Assembly: GCA_042089915.1 (NCBI GenBank)
Contig: JBELJZ010000009.1
Location: forward strand, 1-64,000
Direction of reading: 5' to 3'
DNA: 64,000 nt
Source of the DNA: UBA8752 sp002172485
GTDB lineage: Bacteria > Bacteroidota > Bacteroidia > Flavobacteriales_D > Sanyastnellaceae
In this document: positions 20,233-28,468 of the stretch, in pieces
Layout: every line of letters begins with the position of its first letter
Numbering within the stretch: position 1 is the first letter of the stretch
Notes under the pieces: generated by a model
What the model saw: only the letters and a program-made list of their open reading frames with translations
Told to the model about the DNA's origin: nothing
Databases searched by the model: none
Program-made: the position numbers and the translations under genes

Positions 20233-21140
20233 TGGCCAAATTCAACCAACCTGACCCCCGCAATTCCGGCACGCAGTGCTGGGTCAATGGACTGGTCCCC
20301 CGAGAATCAGCCAGCGTGCACGTTCTAGACAGTGTGGTCCAAGGCGGAGACGCCGTCTGGGAGGGCCTGCGCATCACCAACGGGCACGCCATCCAGCTTG
20401 AGTCCCACCTCGATCGACTGCTCGATTCAGCACACGCCCTCGCATTTGCCGACATCCCTTGTCGTGAGGCGATCCGCTCGGCCATTTTCCAGACCCTGGA
20501 AGCCAATGGCATGGGGGATAGAGTGCATTGCCGCATCACCTTGTCCCGCGGAAAGAAATCCACGAGCGGCATGGACCCGCGTCTCAATGTGCACGGGCCC
20601 ACCCTCATCATCGTTCCCGAGTACAAAGGCATGGTCTACGGCGACGAAGGCATCCGCCTCGTGACCAGTGCCACCCGCAGGAACAGCCCCCAATTCCTCG
20701 ACAGCCACATCCACCACAACAATCTGCTCAACAACATCCTCGCCAAGATTGACGCCAACGTGGCCGATGTGGATGACGCGGTCATGCTCGATGACAGGGG
20801 GTTCCTTGCCGAGACGAATGCAACCAACCTCTTCGTCGTGCGAAACGGCGCATTGCACACCCCCTTCGCACACGCCTGCCTGCCCGGACTCACGCGCCGG
20901 TTCGTGCTGGACATCGCGGAGCGCGTGGGCATTGAAGCCCGGGAAGCGGACCTGACCCTCACCGAACTCTACACGGCGGAAGAGGCGTTCACCACAGGTA
21001 CCATGGGGGCACTCGCCCATGTCACGGAAGTGGACGGCCGGCGCATTTCCAACGGCCAAAAAGGCCCGGTCACCGAACGGCTGCAGCAAGCATACGAGGA
21101 CCACATCCTCGAGACGGCCACCGTCCTGCCCTTTGCCTGA
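20232..21140 (+). CDS. Class IV aminotransferase (BCAT/DAAT-like) homologue lacking the PLP lysine
   Basis: The protein has 302 residues from the ATG at 20232; the longer upstream frame runs through the sulfotransferase gene. The fold-type IV scaffold is clear: DSVVQGGDAVWEGLR, CRITLSRGKK, AETNATNLFVVRNGALHTP, GLTRRFVLDIAERVGIEARE and EAFTTGTMGALAHVTEVDG. The PLP-binding Lys normally sits three residues before the Asn of the xKxxNxL motif. Here that stretch is DSHIHHNNLLNNILAKID, with His161 at the Lys position. The phosphate-binding and Glu motifs remain. It may bind PLP without forming a Schiff base, or perform another reaction with its coupled sulfotransferase-like partner. It is coupled by a one-base overlap to that gene. 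Confidence 0.85.
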   Translation: MAKFNQPDPRNSGTQCWVNGLVPRESASVHVLDSVVQGGDAVWEGLRITNGHAIQLESHLDRLLDSAHALAFADIPCREAIRSAIFQTLEANGMGDRVHCRITLSRGKKSTSGMDPRLNVHGPTLIIVPEYKGMVYGDEGIRLVTSATRRNSPQFLDSHIHHNNLLNNILAKIDANVADVDDAVMLDDRGFLAETNATNLFVVRNGALHTPFAHACLPGLTRRFVLDIAERVGIEAREADLTLTELYTAEEAFTTGTMGALAHVTEVDGRRISNGQKGPVTERLQQAYEDHILETATVLPFA

Positions 21141-21147
21141 GACCGGG

Positions 21148-21154
21148 TATCTTG
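21148..21154 (+). promoter_or_regulatory. Candidate -7 variant TATCTTG
   Basis: TATCTTG lies 17 bases before the ATG of the small membrane protein gene. The same heptamer occurs upstream of the genes starting at 24913 (minus), 36043 (plus) and 48000 (minus). It may give this distal part of the icmF operon its own promoter. Confidence 0.3.
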
Positions 21155-21171
21155 ATCCCACACCTTGCATC

Positions 21172-21615
21172 ATGAATCCCGTCCTCCGCAACATTCTCGC
21201 CGGCATTGCGGGCGCCTTCGCCAGCATGCCAGCCAACGCCCTTCTGCTGATGCCCTTGGGCCGTTTGTTCGGCGCGCCTGCCACACCAGCCTATGACCCC
21301 TCGGGGGATCCGGAAGCCATGCAGGCCGTCTGGCGCACCTACTTCGAGACCCTCGAACCCATCCATATGGCTGGCCCTTTGCTGGCCCACTGGAACGGTG
21401 CATTCTGCGGTGCCTTGGTCGCCGGTTTGCTCGCCGCCAATCGCAGTCTTTGGGTCCCGCTGATCGTGGCTGGGTTCGTTCTCATCGGCGGCATCGCCAA
21501 TGCATTCATGCTGCCTGGCCAACCCGTGGGCTTCCTCGCGCTTGACATCGCCGGCTACCTGCCCATGGGGTGGCTCGGATGGAAACTGGCCACCCGCCTT
21601 CGGCCTGTGCGGTGA
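21172..21615 (+). CDS. Small integral membrane protein, unknown
   Basis: A 147-residue hydrophobic protein from the ATG at 21172, with about four membrane segments (ILAGIAGAFASMPANALLL, HWNGAFCGALVAGLL, PLIVAGFVLIGGIANAFML, LALDIAGYLPMGWLGW). No family is recognised. It sits between the aminotransferase homologue and the DMT transporter with short gaps, so it is probably in the icmF operon. Confidence 0.72.
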   Translation: MNPVLRNILAGIAGAFASMPANALLLMPLGRLFGAPATPAYDPSGDPEAMQAVWRTYFETLEPIHMAGPLLAHWNGAFCGALVAGLLAANRSLWVPLIVAGFVLIGGIANAFMLPGQPVGFLALDIAGYLPMGWLGWKLATRLRPVR

Positions 21616-21636
21616 TTCCCCCGACCTTCGCGGCCG

Positions 21637-22494
21637 ATGTCGCGCGGGCTTTTCTTCATGCTTCAGTCGGTGGTGCTCTACACCACCGCCAATCTGCTGG
21701 TGAAGGCCCTCGCTGTCTTGCCCACCCAGCAGCTCGTCTTTTTGCGGAGCGCGGTCAGCCTCGGGTTCTGCTTGATCTGGCTCTGGCGTGAAGGCGCCCC
21801 ACTGCTGGGGCACAATCGCCGCTGGCTGCTCGTGCGCGGCTTGGCCGGCATGGTGGCCTTGAGCCTGTTCTTTCACACCATTCGGCACATTCCGCTCGCC
21901 AGCGCCACCGTCATCCAATACCTCTCCCCCATTTTCACCATCCTGCTGGCCATGTTGTTCGACGGACAGCGCATCCGGACCCACCGCTGGCTCTACTTCG
22001 CAGCGGCGTTCGGTGGCATTCTGATGGTCAAAGGCTTCGATCCGAGGGTCTCCTGGGTCTACCTCTTCATGGGCTTGGGCAGTGCGGCTTTGGCGGCCCT
22101 CGCTTACCTGGCCACCATCAAATGCCGGGAGACCGACAGCGCCGTGGGCATCGTGACCTACTTCCACCTCATCGCGGCGCCCGTGATGGGCTCGTGGAGT
22201 GCGGCCACCTGGCATCCGATGACCGCCACGCAATGGGGCATGGCCTTCGGCATTGGCGCATTGTCCTTGGTGGCGCAAGTGGCCATGACCAAGGCCCTCC
22301 ACCTCGAGGATGCAGCGCGGGTGATGCCGTTCAAGTACTTCGGCGCCATCCTCGCGTTGTTTGCTGCGCGGTTGCTGTTCGACGAAGTGGTGACCGGCTG
22401 GGCGCTGGTCGGCATCTTGATCGTGCTGGCGGCCGTCACAGCCAACACCCTCGCTGGCGGCCGGGAGAAGAAGCGCTCCCTCAGCGCACCGTGA
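21637..22494 (+). CDS. DMT superfamily (EamA) permease
   Basis: A 285-residue protein with about ten predicted membrane helices arranged as two EamA repeats. Typical features are the first helix plus TTANLLVKALAVLP and the end of the first repeat LFFHTIRHIPLASATVIQYL. Family members export metabolites or amino acids, but no substrate is implied by sequence. Its end overlaps the convergent lysyl-oxidase gene by 14 bp. As last gene of the icmF run, transport of a product or by-product of that pathway is possible (inference). Confidence 0.88.
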   Translation: MSRGLFFMLQSVVLYTTANLLVKALAVLPTQQLVFLRSAVSLGFCLIWLWREGAPLLGHNRRWLLVRGLAGMVALSLFFHTIRHIPLASATVIQYLSPIFTILLAMLFDGQRIRTHRWLYFAAAFGGILMVKGFDPRVSWVYLFMGLGSAALAALAYLATIKCRETDSAVGIVTYFHLIAAPVMGSWSAATWHPMTATQWGMAFGIGALSLVAQVAMTKALHLEDAARVMPFKYFGAILALFAARLLFDEVVTGWALVGILIVLAAVTANTLAGGREKKRSLSAP

Positions 22495-24913
22495 CCCGGC
22501 GCGTGTGTTCAATGGTGCCGGTCGAGGTGTCCTGGATGACCTGCACCAGGTACGCACCGGGTGCCAAGCCTTCCGTGGACAGCGTCACTTGACGTCCACC
22601 CATCCACTGCTGCTGTGCGGCGATCCGACCGGTGAGGTCGACCCAGCGGATGGCCGCTCCCTGCAGCTCACCCCCTGCAAAGGACAAGGTGAGGGCTTCG
22701 CCGGCGCGCACCGGGTTGGGGCTGACCTCCAGCGTCGGCCCGGCCACGATGCCACCGACACCACTGGCCGTGGCGCACGGGTCCTCGAGGTAGGGCACCG
22801 CATTCTGGTACATGCTGTTGACCACTTCGGTGATGCCTTGGATGCAGAGCTCCGTCTCGGACATGTCGGTCCAGTAAATGCGGCACAGCGACGTCCACTC
22901 GTAATGCTTGGGCATCGAGGCATTCTCGTAGCTCAGACCGATGAGGGTCTGGCCGCCAAGGGCATGCTCGGGCTGGATCATGTATTCCAGCGGATCGACG
23001 AGGCTCACCGCTTGTTGGATGCCGCAGCTGACATCGAATTGGTAGCCGAGGATGCGGTTGTGCGGATTCAACACCTCCACATCAAAGAAGCCCTGGCTCC
23101 AGTTGACCTCTCCCAACCGGAACCATACGCTGTCGTACGGATTCACAATGTGCGGTGCGGGGAATTCGCACCGGTCGTGGAACCCGCTGCTGTCCGGATG
23201 GCTGTGGGCGATGTCCCAAAACTGACAACGCGCCATGAGGGCGGCGTCGGATACGGTGAGCTCGCCGTCTTGATCGAGGTCATTGCAAGGCACCGCGTCG
23301 AGGTCATTGCCAAGAATGCCATCCACGTAAGCCTCCGCGTCGGTGAGGTCTTGGTCCGCATCGGCATCGAGGTCGCCCATGAGGGCCGTGCCACCGCAGT
23401 CGCCGTTGCAATCGGTCTGGGCATTGCCATACGGAGTGCCGGTGCAGTCCACGATTTGAGGACAATCGTCCCAGAGCTCGACTTCCAGCTCCCCGGAAGT
23501 CCGGTCCATCTGGATGCACACCACCCCCCAGTTGTTTTCGTAGCTGTTTTCCTGGCGGCCCAGGGCGTCTGGGCTATAGTCCCAATTCACCCGAACCACG
23601 AGGTGGTAAATGCCGTCCGGGATGCCGGTCACATCGATCCACTGACAGGACAACCCTGCACCGTAGATGTCCCCGCAATGGGCGGAGATGCCCATGTTGC
23701 TGCAGCCGTATTGGAAGGTGCCCCCGTCGCTGCATTCCAGGTCCATGACACAAAAGCCGTTCTTGAAGCCGATGGGCAGCATCTGACCGTCCATGGTGAA
23801 GAGGTCGTACTTGGCGTAGCCCTTATAATGCCAGTGGTTGTGGCAATCGCCCCATTCAAACTGTTGGGTCGAATCGGTTTGTGCAGTGGTGCCGATGTAG
23901 TAGTCGAGATCGCCGATGTTCTTGATGTGGGTGGTGAACCGAACCAGCTCCCGCTCACCATAGCCGTTCAAGCAGCCCTCCACGATGTAGCAGTTGTTCT
24001 CATCGACCATCATGGTCTCTGCCTGGAGGCTGTTCTCGATGGCACTTTCCACCACCATGAGGTCCGGACCGGTGCACAGCGGGTCTCCGGGGTAGATGCA
24101 ACTGCCGTTGTCCACCTCCGCAGCGGGGTTGTAGTTGCAGGCCGTTTCATCGGTGCATCCCTCTGGCGGGCCCACGTACGCGAGTTCCCATTCAAATCCA
24201 CCGCATCCCCCAGCGAGGTCGGCGAACCGAACCCAATAGGTGGTCCCGCCGTCCAGCAAGACCAGCAACTGGGCGCTCTCGGCGTTGTCTTCGCAGCCCC
24301 CTTGGTTGTCGTCGTAGTAAATCGACCCCTCGTTGGTGTCGTCGAAGTTGTTCATGTTGCAGTAGTCGTAGATCCACAGGCGCGTGTCGCACCCGGTTCC
24401 ACAGCTGCTGAGGGAATACATGCCATTCACCTCAGGCGTGAACGTCCACCATTGGACGTTGCCCCCAGCCGACACCCATTGAGGCGCATCTCCCATTTCG
24501 AGGGGCAGCGCTTCGTTGCAGGTCCAGCCCGGTGGACAATCGATGGGGTGGCTTTGGCCGTATCCATAATTCCCGCTGCCTTCCACGAGCATGTCCCCGT
24601 CCAGCCAGACTTGGTAGAAGGCATTGGAATGAAGGCCATCTCCATAGGAGTCGATCATTGTGAAGACCATGCAGTCCTCCCACTGTGTGACGGCGAGGCA
24701 GAATTCAAACAAGGTGTCCTCCCCTCCGGTGACATCGACGTCGAGCAGAAGGTCCCCCTCTCCGTTGGCCAGGGTCCATGACATTTCTCCTGGCCATGAA
24801 TCAGGCTGGATGACCACAGTGAAGGCCACCTCATCCGAGGCGCAGTCCAATTGGGCGTGGGCGAATTGCGCCGCAAAACACAGCAGGAACAAAGGCAGGG
24901 TCCGGTTCAGCAT
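22481..24913 (-). CDS. Secreted lysyl oxidase domain protein with dockerin pair and T9SS type A CTD
   Basis: The start at 24913 is placed at a signal peptide (LNRTLPLFLLCFAAQFAHAQ), giving 810 residues. The order is: a beta-sandwich with DSYGDG; a second beta domain; one GCTDxxACNY repeat; a lysyl oxidase domain at about 285-460; a pair of dockerin-like loops (DLDADADQDLTDAEAYVDG and DLDQDGELTVSDAALMARC); a cohesin-like beta domain; and a T9SS type A CTD (SPNPVRAGE ... LAPGAYLVQV). The oxidase has the copper site WGDCHNHWHYKGYAKYDLF near 354. Lys384 (GFKNGFC) and Tyr417 (DIYGAGLSCQWIDVTG) match the pair that forms the lysyl tyrosylquinone cofactor in animal enzymes. Predicted to oxidise amines on the cell surface or outside. 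Confidence 0.9.
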   Translation of the reverse strand: MLNRTLPLFLLCFAAQFAHAQLDCASDEVAFTVVIQPDSWPGEMSWTLANGEGDLLLDVDVTGGEDTLFEFCLAVTQWEDCMVFTMIDSYGDGLHSNAFYQVWLDGDMLVEGSGNYGYGQSHPIDCPPGWTCNEALPLEMGDAPQWVSAGGNVQWWTFTPEVNGMYSLSSCGTGCDTRLWIYDYCNMNNFDDTNEGSIYYDDNQGGCEDNAESAQLLVLLDGGTTYWVRFADLAGGCGGFEWELAYVGPPEGCTDETACNYNPAAEVDNGSCIYPGDPLCTGPDLMVVESAIENSLQAETMMVDENNCYIVEGCLNGYGERELVRFTTHIKNIGDLDYYIGTTAQTDSTQQFEWGDCHNHWHYKGYAKYDLFTMDGQMLPIGFKNGFCVMDLECSDGGTFQYGCSNMGISAHCGDIYGAGLSCQWIDVTGIPDGIYHLVVRVNWDYSPDALGRQENSYENNWGVVCIQMDRTSGELEVELWDDCPQIVDCTGTPYGNAQTDCNGDCGGTALMGDLDADADQDLTDAEAYVDGILGNDLDAVPCNDLDQDGELTVSDAALMARCQFWDIAHSHPDSSGFHDRCEFPAPHIVNPYDSVWFRLGEVNWSQGFFDVEVLNPHNRILGYQFDVSCGIQQAVSLVDPLEYMIQPEHALGGQTLIGLSYENASMPKHYEWTSLCRIYWTDMSETELCIQGITEVVNSMYQNAVPYLEDPCATASGVGGIVAGPTLEVSPNPVRAGEALTLSFAGGELQGAAIRWVDLTGRIAAQQQWMGGRQVTLSTEGLAPGAYLVQVIQDTSTGTIEHTRRVTVR

Positions 24914-24975
24914 ACTGGCAAGATACGGAGCGGTCCGTGTCTTAAATTTGCTCTGCATTCAAACGCACGAAACCC

Positions 24976-25098
24976 ATGGGACACGACCACGACCAGCACG
25001 ACCACCACGAAGCGGAGCAGAATGAAATCGGAGGACCTGTCGTCTTCGCCCTCATGCTCTTCGCCCTCGTCGTGACGGTGATCTACTTCCTCAGCTGA
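24976..25098 (+). CDS. 40-residue His/Asp-rich single-pass membrane peptide
   Basis: The ATG at 24976 opens a 40-codon frame. The N-terminal 11 residues are almost all His, Asp and Gln (GHDHDQHDHHE). After an acidic stretch comes one membrane helix (GPVVFALMLFALVVTVIYFL) ending at the stop at 25098. The composition looks like a real membrane microprotein with a possible metal-binding head on the cytoplasmic or periplasmic side. It lies divergently from the lysyl-oxidase gene, whose copper need makes a metal link tempting but unproven. No family is recognised. Confidence 0.6.
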   Translation: MGHDHDQHDHHEAEQNEIGGPVVFALMLFALVVTVIYFLS

Positions 25099-25102
25099 GG
25101 AT

Positions 25103-25121
25103 CCGGGGAATCACTCCCCGG
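25103..25121. terminator. Hairpin between convergent genes
   Basis: A perfect 7-bp stem (CCGGGGA / TCCCCGG) with a five-base loop spans the stop of the S46 peptidase gene and lies 4 bp after the microprotein stop. T tracts on either side are weak. Confidence 0.35.
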
Positions 25122-27411
25122 CCTTCTGCCTCCGCTCTAAAGCGCGCTGGCGGAACTCTTCTTTCAATTCCTCGGCGTCCTGCCGGTAACCCCGGCCCAT
25201 GCCCGTACCGGCGCCAAATGGACGCCAATCCGGAGACAAGTTGTCCGGATCGCGGTCGGTCAAGGTCATCTCGTTGACCAAGTGTCCCGCCCCGGCGTAG
25301 ACATCGGTGACCCAAAGCACGTAGCGAATGTCCACCATGATGTTGCGGCAACGGTCCGAATCGAAGCGGACGTCGCTCATGGTGCTCTCCCAGGTCCGGT
25401 CGAAGTTGAGGCCAATCAAATCTCCCGTAGCGTTGATGGCTGGTGATCCGGAATTGCCTCCTGTCGTGTGGTTGGATCCCAGGAAACAGATGCGAAGCTG
25501 GCCGTCCGCATCGGCATACCGCCCGTACTCCTCCTTTTCGAGCAACTCCACCAAGCCCATGGGCAAGTCGAATTCCGCGTCGCTGGGAATGTATTTGTCG
25601 AGCACGCCCGCGGCCGTGGTGTAGGGCTTGTAGGTGACCGCATCCCGCGGCTCACTGCCTTCCATTCGGCCGTAGGTCAGGCGCAAGGTGCTGTTGGCAT
25701 CCGGCCAGAAGGTGCTGTCGGGATAAACCGTCGACAGGCCGCGCAGGTAGCGCCCCATGTTGTCTTCCATGGCCCCCATCAACCGGCCGTATTCGCCGCG
25801 AACCTGAACCCAGTAACTGTCGCTGGTTTCCTGGGCCCAGCGCAGCAGCGGATCGTCGGACATCTTCTTCAATGCCTTTCGGTCTTCGTTGCGAAGCAAT
25901 GCCATGAACGCCTCCCCTTCGTCGAGGATGGTCTCGGCATACAGGTTGTCCGCAATGCTTCGGCCGTCCCCCTCATCGGCCCAGGCCTCGATCGCCACTG
26001 CAGGTGCGAATCCCTCGGGCATGGCCGCCATGTACAACGGGAAGACGGCCGCAAAAACACCTTGGTCCACCGCGCCGTCGTAGTCGGCATAAAACCCCTC
26101 CGCCTCGGCGAGCACTTCTGCAGCGCGCGCGGAGAAGGCGCTGTCGGTCACGGCCTTGTCCGCCGCCATCGTGAGGATGTCGCCTACGCCATCGGCCCAA
26201 CGCAACAGCTCAGGGCCGTAGTAGAACCATTCGATGAAAAGCGACCGCGCCTCCAGATAGGGTTCGAGGGCCTCGAAGTCCTTCTCCAGATCCCGAACCA
26301 CCGTCCGGAATTCATCCAATCCAAGGCGGTTCACGGTCTTGGCAAACTCCAATTGCGCCATGCGCTTCTCCCTTGCCGCGCCGAAGTCGACGAGGCCTTC
26401 ATTTTGTCCAATCCACTTCTTCCAAGCATTCGCAATGCGGCTCTGTTTGGCGGCGTAAGCGATGCGGGTGGCGTCGTCAGCACGCATGGCCGCATTGATC
26501 ACGTCGAGGCTGGCCGACCGCATGCCAATGCGCGTCGGGTTCAACTCCCCGATGAGGTGCTCCACCTGCATGGCTGGGATGTACCGCTCCGTGCGCCCGG
26601 GGAAACCAAACACCATGGTGAAATCGCCCTCTTCCACGCCGTGCATGGAGACGGGCAAATGGTGGGCGGGCTGCAGGGGAATGTTGTCGGCACTGGGCTC
26701 GGCGGGGGCACCATCCGGACCGCTGTAAATGCGGAACAGCGAGAAGTCTCCGGTGTGGCGGGGCCACACCCAGTTGTCGGTATCGCCACCGTATTTGCCG
26801 ATGGCGCTGGGCGGCGCTCCGACGAGGCGTACATCCTTGTACGTGCGGGTGACGATCAGAAATTGTTGGTTGCCATAGAGGAAATCGCGAACGACCGCAT
26901 CGTGGTCCGTTCCGTCCACGGCGCGTTCCTCCAGGCGCTGCCTCATGGCTTTCTCAGCATCTCCCCCTTCCAATCGGGCGGCTTGGACAGAGTCCGTCAC
27001 GTCTTCAATCCGGACGATGAACATGGCCGTCAATCCCGGATTGATGAGCTCCTCTTCCTTGGACATCGCCCAGAATCCGTCTTTGAGAATGTCGCGTTCC
27101 AAGCTGCTGTGGCTCTGGATCTGACCATATCCGCAGTGGTGATTGGTCAGCAACAGGCCTTCACCCGAGATCAGGCTCGCCGTGCACCCACCGCCGAATT
27201 GGACGATGGCATCCTTGAGGGAGCTCCTGTTGATGCTGTAGATGTCCTCCGCTGTGAGTCGGAGGCCCATGTCTTGCATGTCGCCTTCCACAGCTTGCAA
27301 CAAAGCGGGAATCCACATGCCCTCCGTGGCGCGGGCATTGTTGAACGGGGCCGCCAGGGCCCATGCGAAACACGCCAACAAGGCGGCGCGGAAGAGTCGG
27401 TTCGGGTTCAT
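25111..27411 (-). CDS. S46 family dipeptidyl-peptidase, DPP11-like
   Basis: A 766-residue periplasmic serine peptidase with signal peptide (ALLACFAWALAAPFNNARA). The chymotrypsin-fold catalytic His is in LLTNHHCGYGQIQ (His92) and the Ser in GGNSGSPAIN (Ser654). S46 enzymes release dipeptides from the N-termini of peptides in asaccharolytic Bacteroidota. The residue 18 after the catalytic Ser (LNFDRTWE) is Arg. In this family Arg there marks DPP11, which prefers Asp or Glu at P1, whereas Gly marks DPP7. It follows the threonine aldolase gene after 30 bp on the same strand. Confidence 0.95.
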   Translation of the reverse strand: MNPNRLFRAALLACFAWALAAPFNNARATEGMWIPALLQAVEGDMQDMGLRLTAEDIYSINRSSLKDAIVQFGGGCTASLISGEGLLLTNHHCGYGQIQSHSSLERDILKDGFWAMSKEEELINPGLTAMFIVRIEDVTDSVQAARLEGGDAEKAMRQRLEERAVDGTDHDAVVRDFLYGNQQFLIVTRTYKDVRLVGAPPSAIGKYGGDTDNWVWPRHTGDFSLFRIYSGPDGAPAEPSADNIPLQPAHHLPVSMHGVEEGDFTMVFGFPGRTERYIPAMQVEHLIGELNPTRIGMRSASLDVINAAMRADDATRIAYAAKQSRIANAWKKWIGQNEGLVDFGAAREKRMAQLEFAKTVNRLGLDEFRTVVRDLEKDFEALEPYLEARSLFIEWFYYGPELLRWADGVGDILTMAADKAVTDSAFSARAAEVLAEAEGFYADYDGAVDQGVFAAVFPLYMAAMPEGFAPAVAIEAWADEGDGRSIADNLYAETILDEGEAFMALLRNEDRKALKKMSDDPLLRWAQETSDSYWVQVRGEYGRLMGAMEDNMGRYLRGLSTVYPDSTFWPDANSTLRLTYGRMEGSEPRDAVTYKPYTTAAGVLDKYIPSDAEFDLPMGLVELLEKEEYGRYADADGQLRICFLGSNHTTGGNSGSPAINATGDLIGLNFDRTWESTMSDVRFDSDRCRNIMVDIRYVLWVTDVYAGAGHLVNEMTLTDRDPDNLSPDWRPFGAGTGMGRGYRQDAEELKEEFRQRALERRQKAGE

Positions 27412-27441
27412 GCGGGCAAATTAACCCGCAACGGCGAGGCC

Positions 27442-28458
27442 TCAGGACCAGCCGCGGAGGAAAGAGAGCACCTGCTCGAGGTCGCCGTCCCCAAAATCGA
27501 GGTGGGTCACCCAACGCACCCTGTCCGGACCGAAGGCAGAGCACAGAATGCCGGCTGCTTTGGAAGCCGAGATGAGGTCTTCGGCAGGTCGACCACCCTG
27601 GAGGGTGGCGATGACGATGTTGGTGTCCACGGAGGCGACGGTGTCCAGAGCGGAGTGCCTTTCGAGCACCTCACCGATGGCCCGGGCGCGGCGGTGGTCT
27701 TCTTCCAGTCTGTCAAAGTGGTGGTCGAGGGCATACAATCCCGCTGCAGCGAGAATGCCCACTTGGCGCATGCCGCCCCCCATCACTTTCCGGGCGCGGT
27801 GCGCTTCTTGGATGAAATCGCGGGTGCCGAGCAAAACGGACCCCACAGGCGTGCCCAGTCCTTTGGACAAGCACAGCGAAATGCTATCGAATCTTTGGCC
27901 GTATCGGATCCAGTCCTCCCCGGTGGCCCGCAGGGCATTCCAGGCACGGGCGCCATCGAGGTGAAACGGCAAACCCAGGGATCGGCAAGCCTCAGATCCT
28001 GCGGTCAAATCATCAAGGTCTTGTACAGCCCCCCCCCCGGTGGTGGCGGTGTCCTCCACGCACACCAGCGCCGTCCGCGCGAAATGGCTGGCGGCCGGGT
28101 TGACTTCGGCCCGGATGACCTCCGGCGGCATGGCCCCTCCGGGCGCATCGACCAAGCGAACGCTCGCACCACTGTTTCTTGCGATGCCCCCGCCCTCGTA
28201 GTTATAGACATGGCTCAAACGGTGACACACCACCTCATCACCTGGAGAGGTGTGCACATTGATGGCGATCTGATTGGCCATGGTGCCCGACGGACAGAAG
28301 AGGCCAGCCTCCTGGCCAAAGCGCTCGGCCAAGGTGGCCTGCAGGCGATTGGCGGTGGGGTCTTCCGCGTAGACGTCATCGCCGGTTTCGGCCGCCATCA
28401 TGGCGCGCAGCATGCCTTCTGTGGGGCGGGTCACCGTGTCACTTCTCAAATCAATCAT
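27442..28458 (-). CDS. ltaE: Low-specificity threonine aldolase (PLP)
   Basis: A 338-residue fold-type I PLP enzyme that splits threonine or allo-threonine to glycine and acetaldehyde. The opening MIDLRSDTVTRPTEGM and GDDVYAEDPTANRLQ are diagnostic. GLFCPSGTMANQIAI binds the cofactor, HLDGARAWNA is the Asp loop, and Lys in SLCLSKGLGTPVGS forms the Schiff base. It lies 10 bp after the upstream secreted-protein gene and 30 bp before the S46 peptidase, so the three may be co-transcribed. L- versus allo-threonine preference is not decidable here. Confidence 0.92.
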   Translation of the reverse strand: MIDLRSDTVTRPTEGMLRAMMAAETGDDVYAEDPTANRLQATLAERFGQEAGLFCPSGTMANQIAINVHTSPGDEVVCHRLSHVYNYEGGGIARNSGASVRLVDAPGGAMPPEVIRAEVNPAASHFARTALVCVEDTATTGGGAVQDLDDLTAGSEACRSLGLPFHLDGARAWNALRATGEDWIRYGQRFDSISLCLSKGLGTPVGSVLLGTRDFIQEAHRARKVMGGGMRQVGILAAAGLYALDHHFDRLEEDHRRARAIGEVLERHSALDTVASVDTNIVIATLQGGRPAEDLISASKAAGILCSAFGPDRVRWVTHLDFGDGDLEQVLSFLRGWS

Positions 28459-28468
28459 GCAGACTGGG

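Noticed and set aside
22505..24781. Plus-strand frame of 758 codons opposite the lysyl-oxidase gene
   Set aside because: No signal peptide, domain or plausible start. The opposite strand encodes conserved copper and quinone residues.
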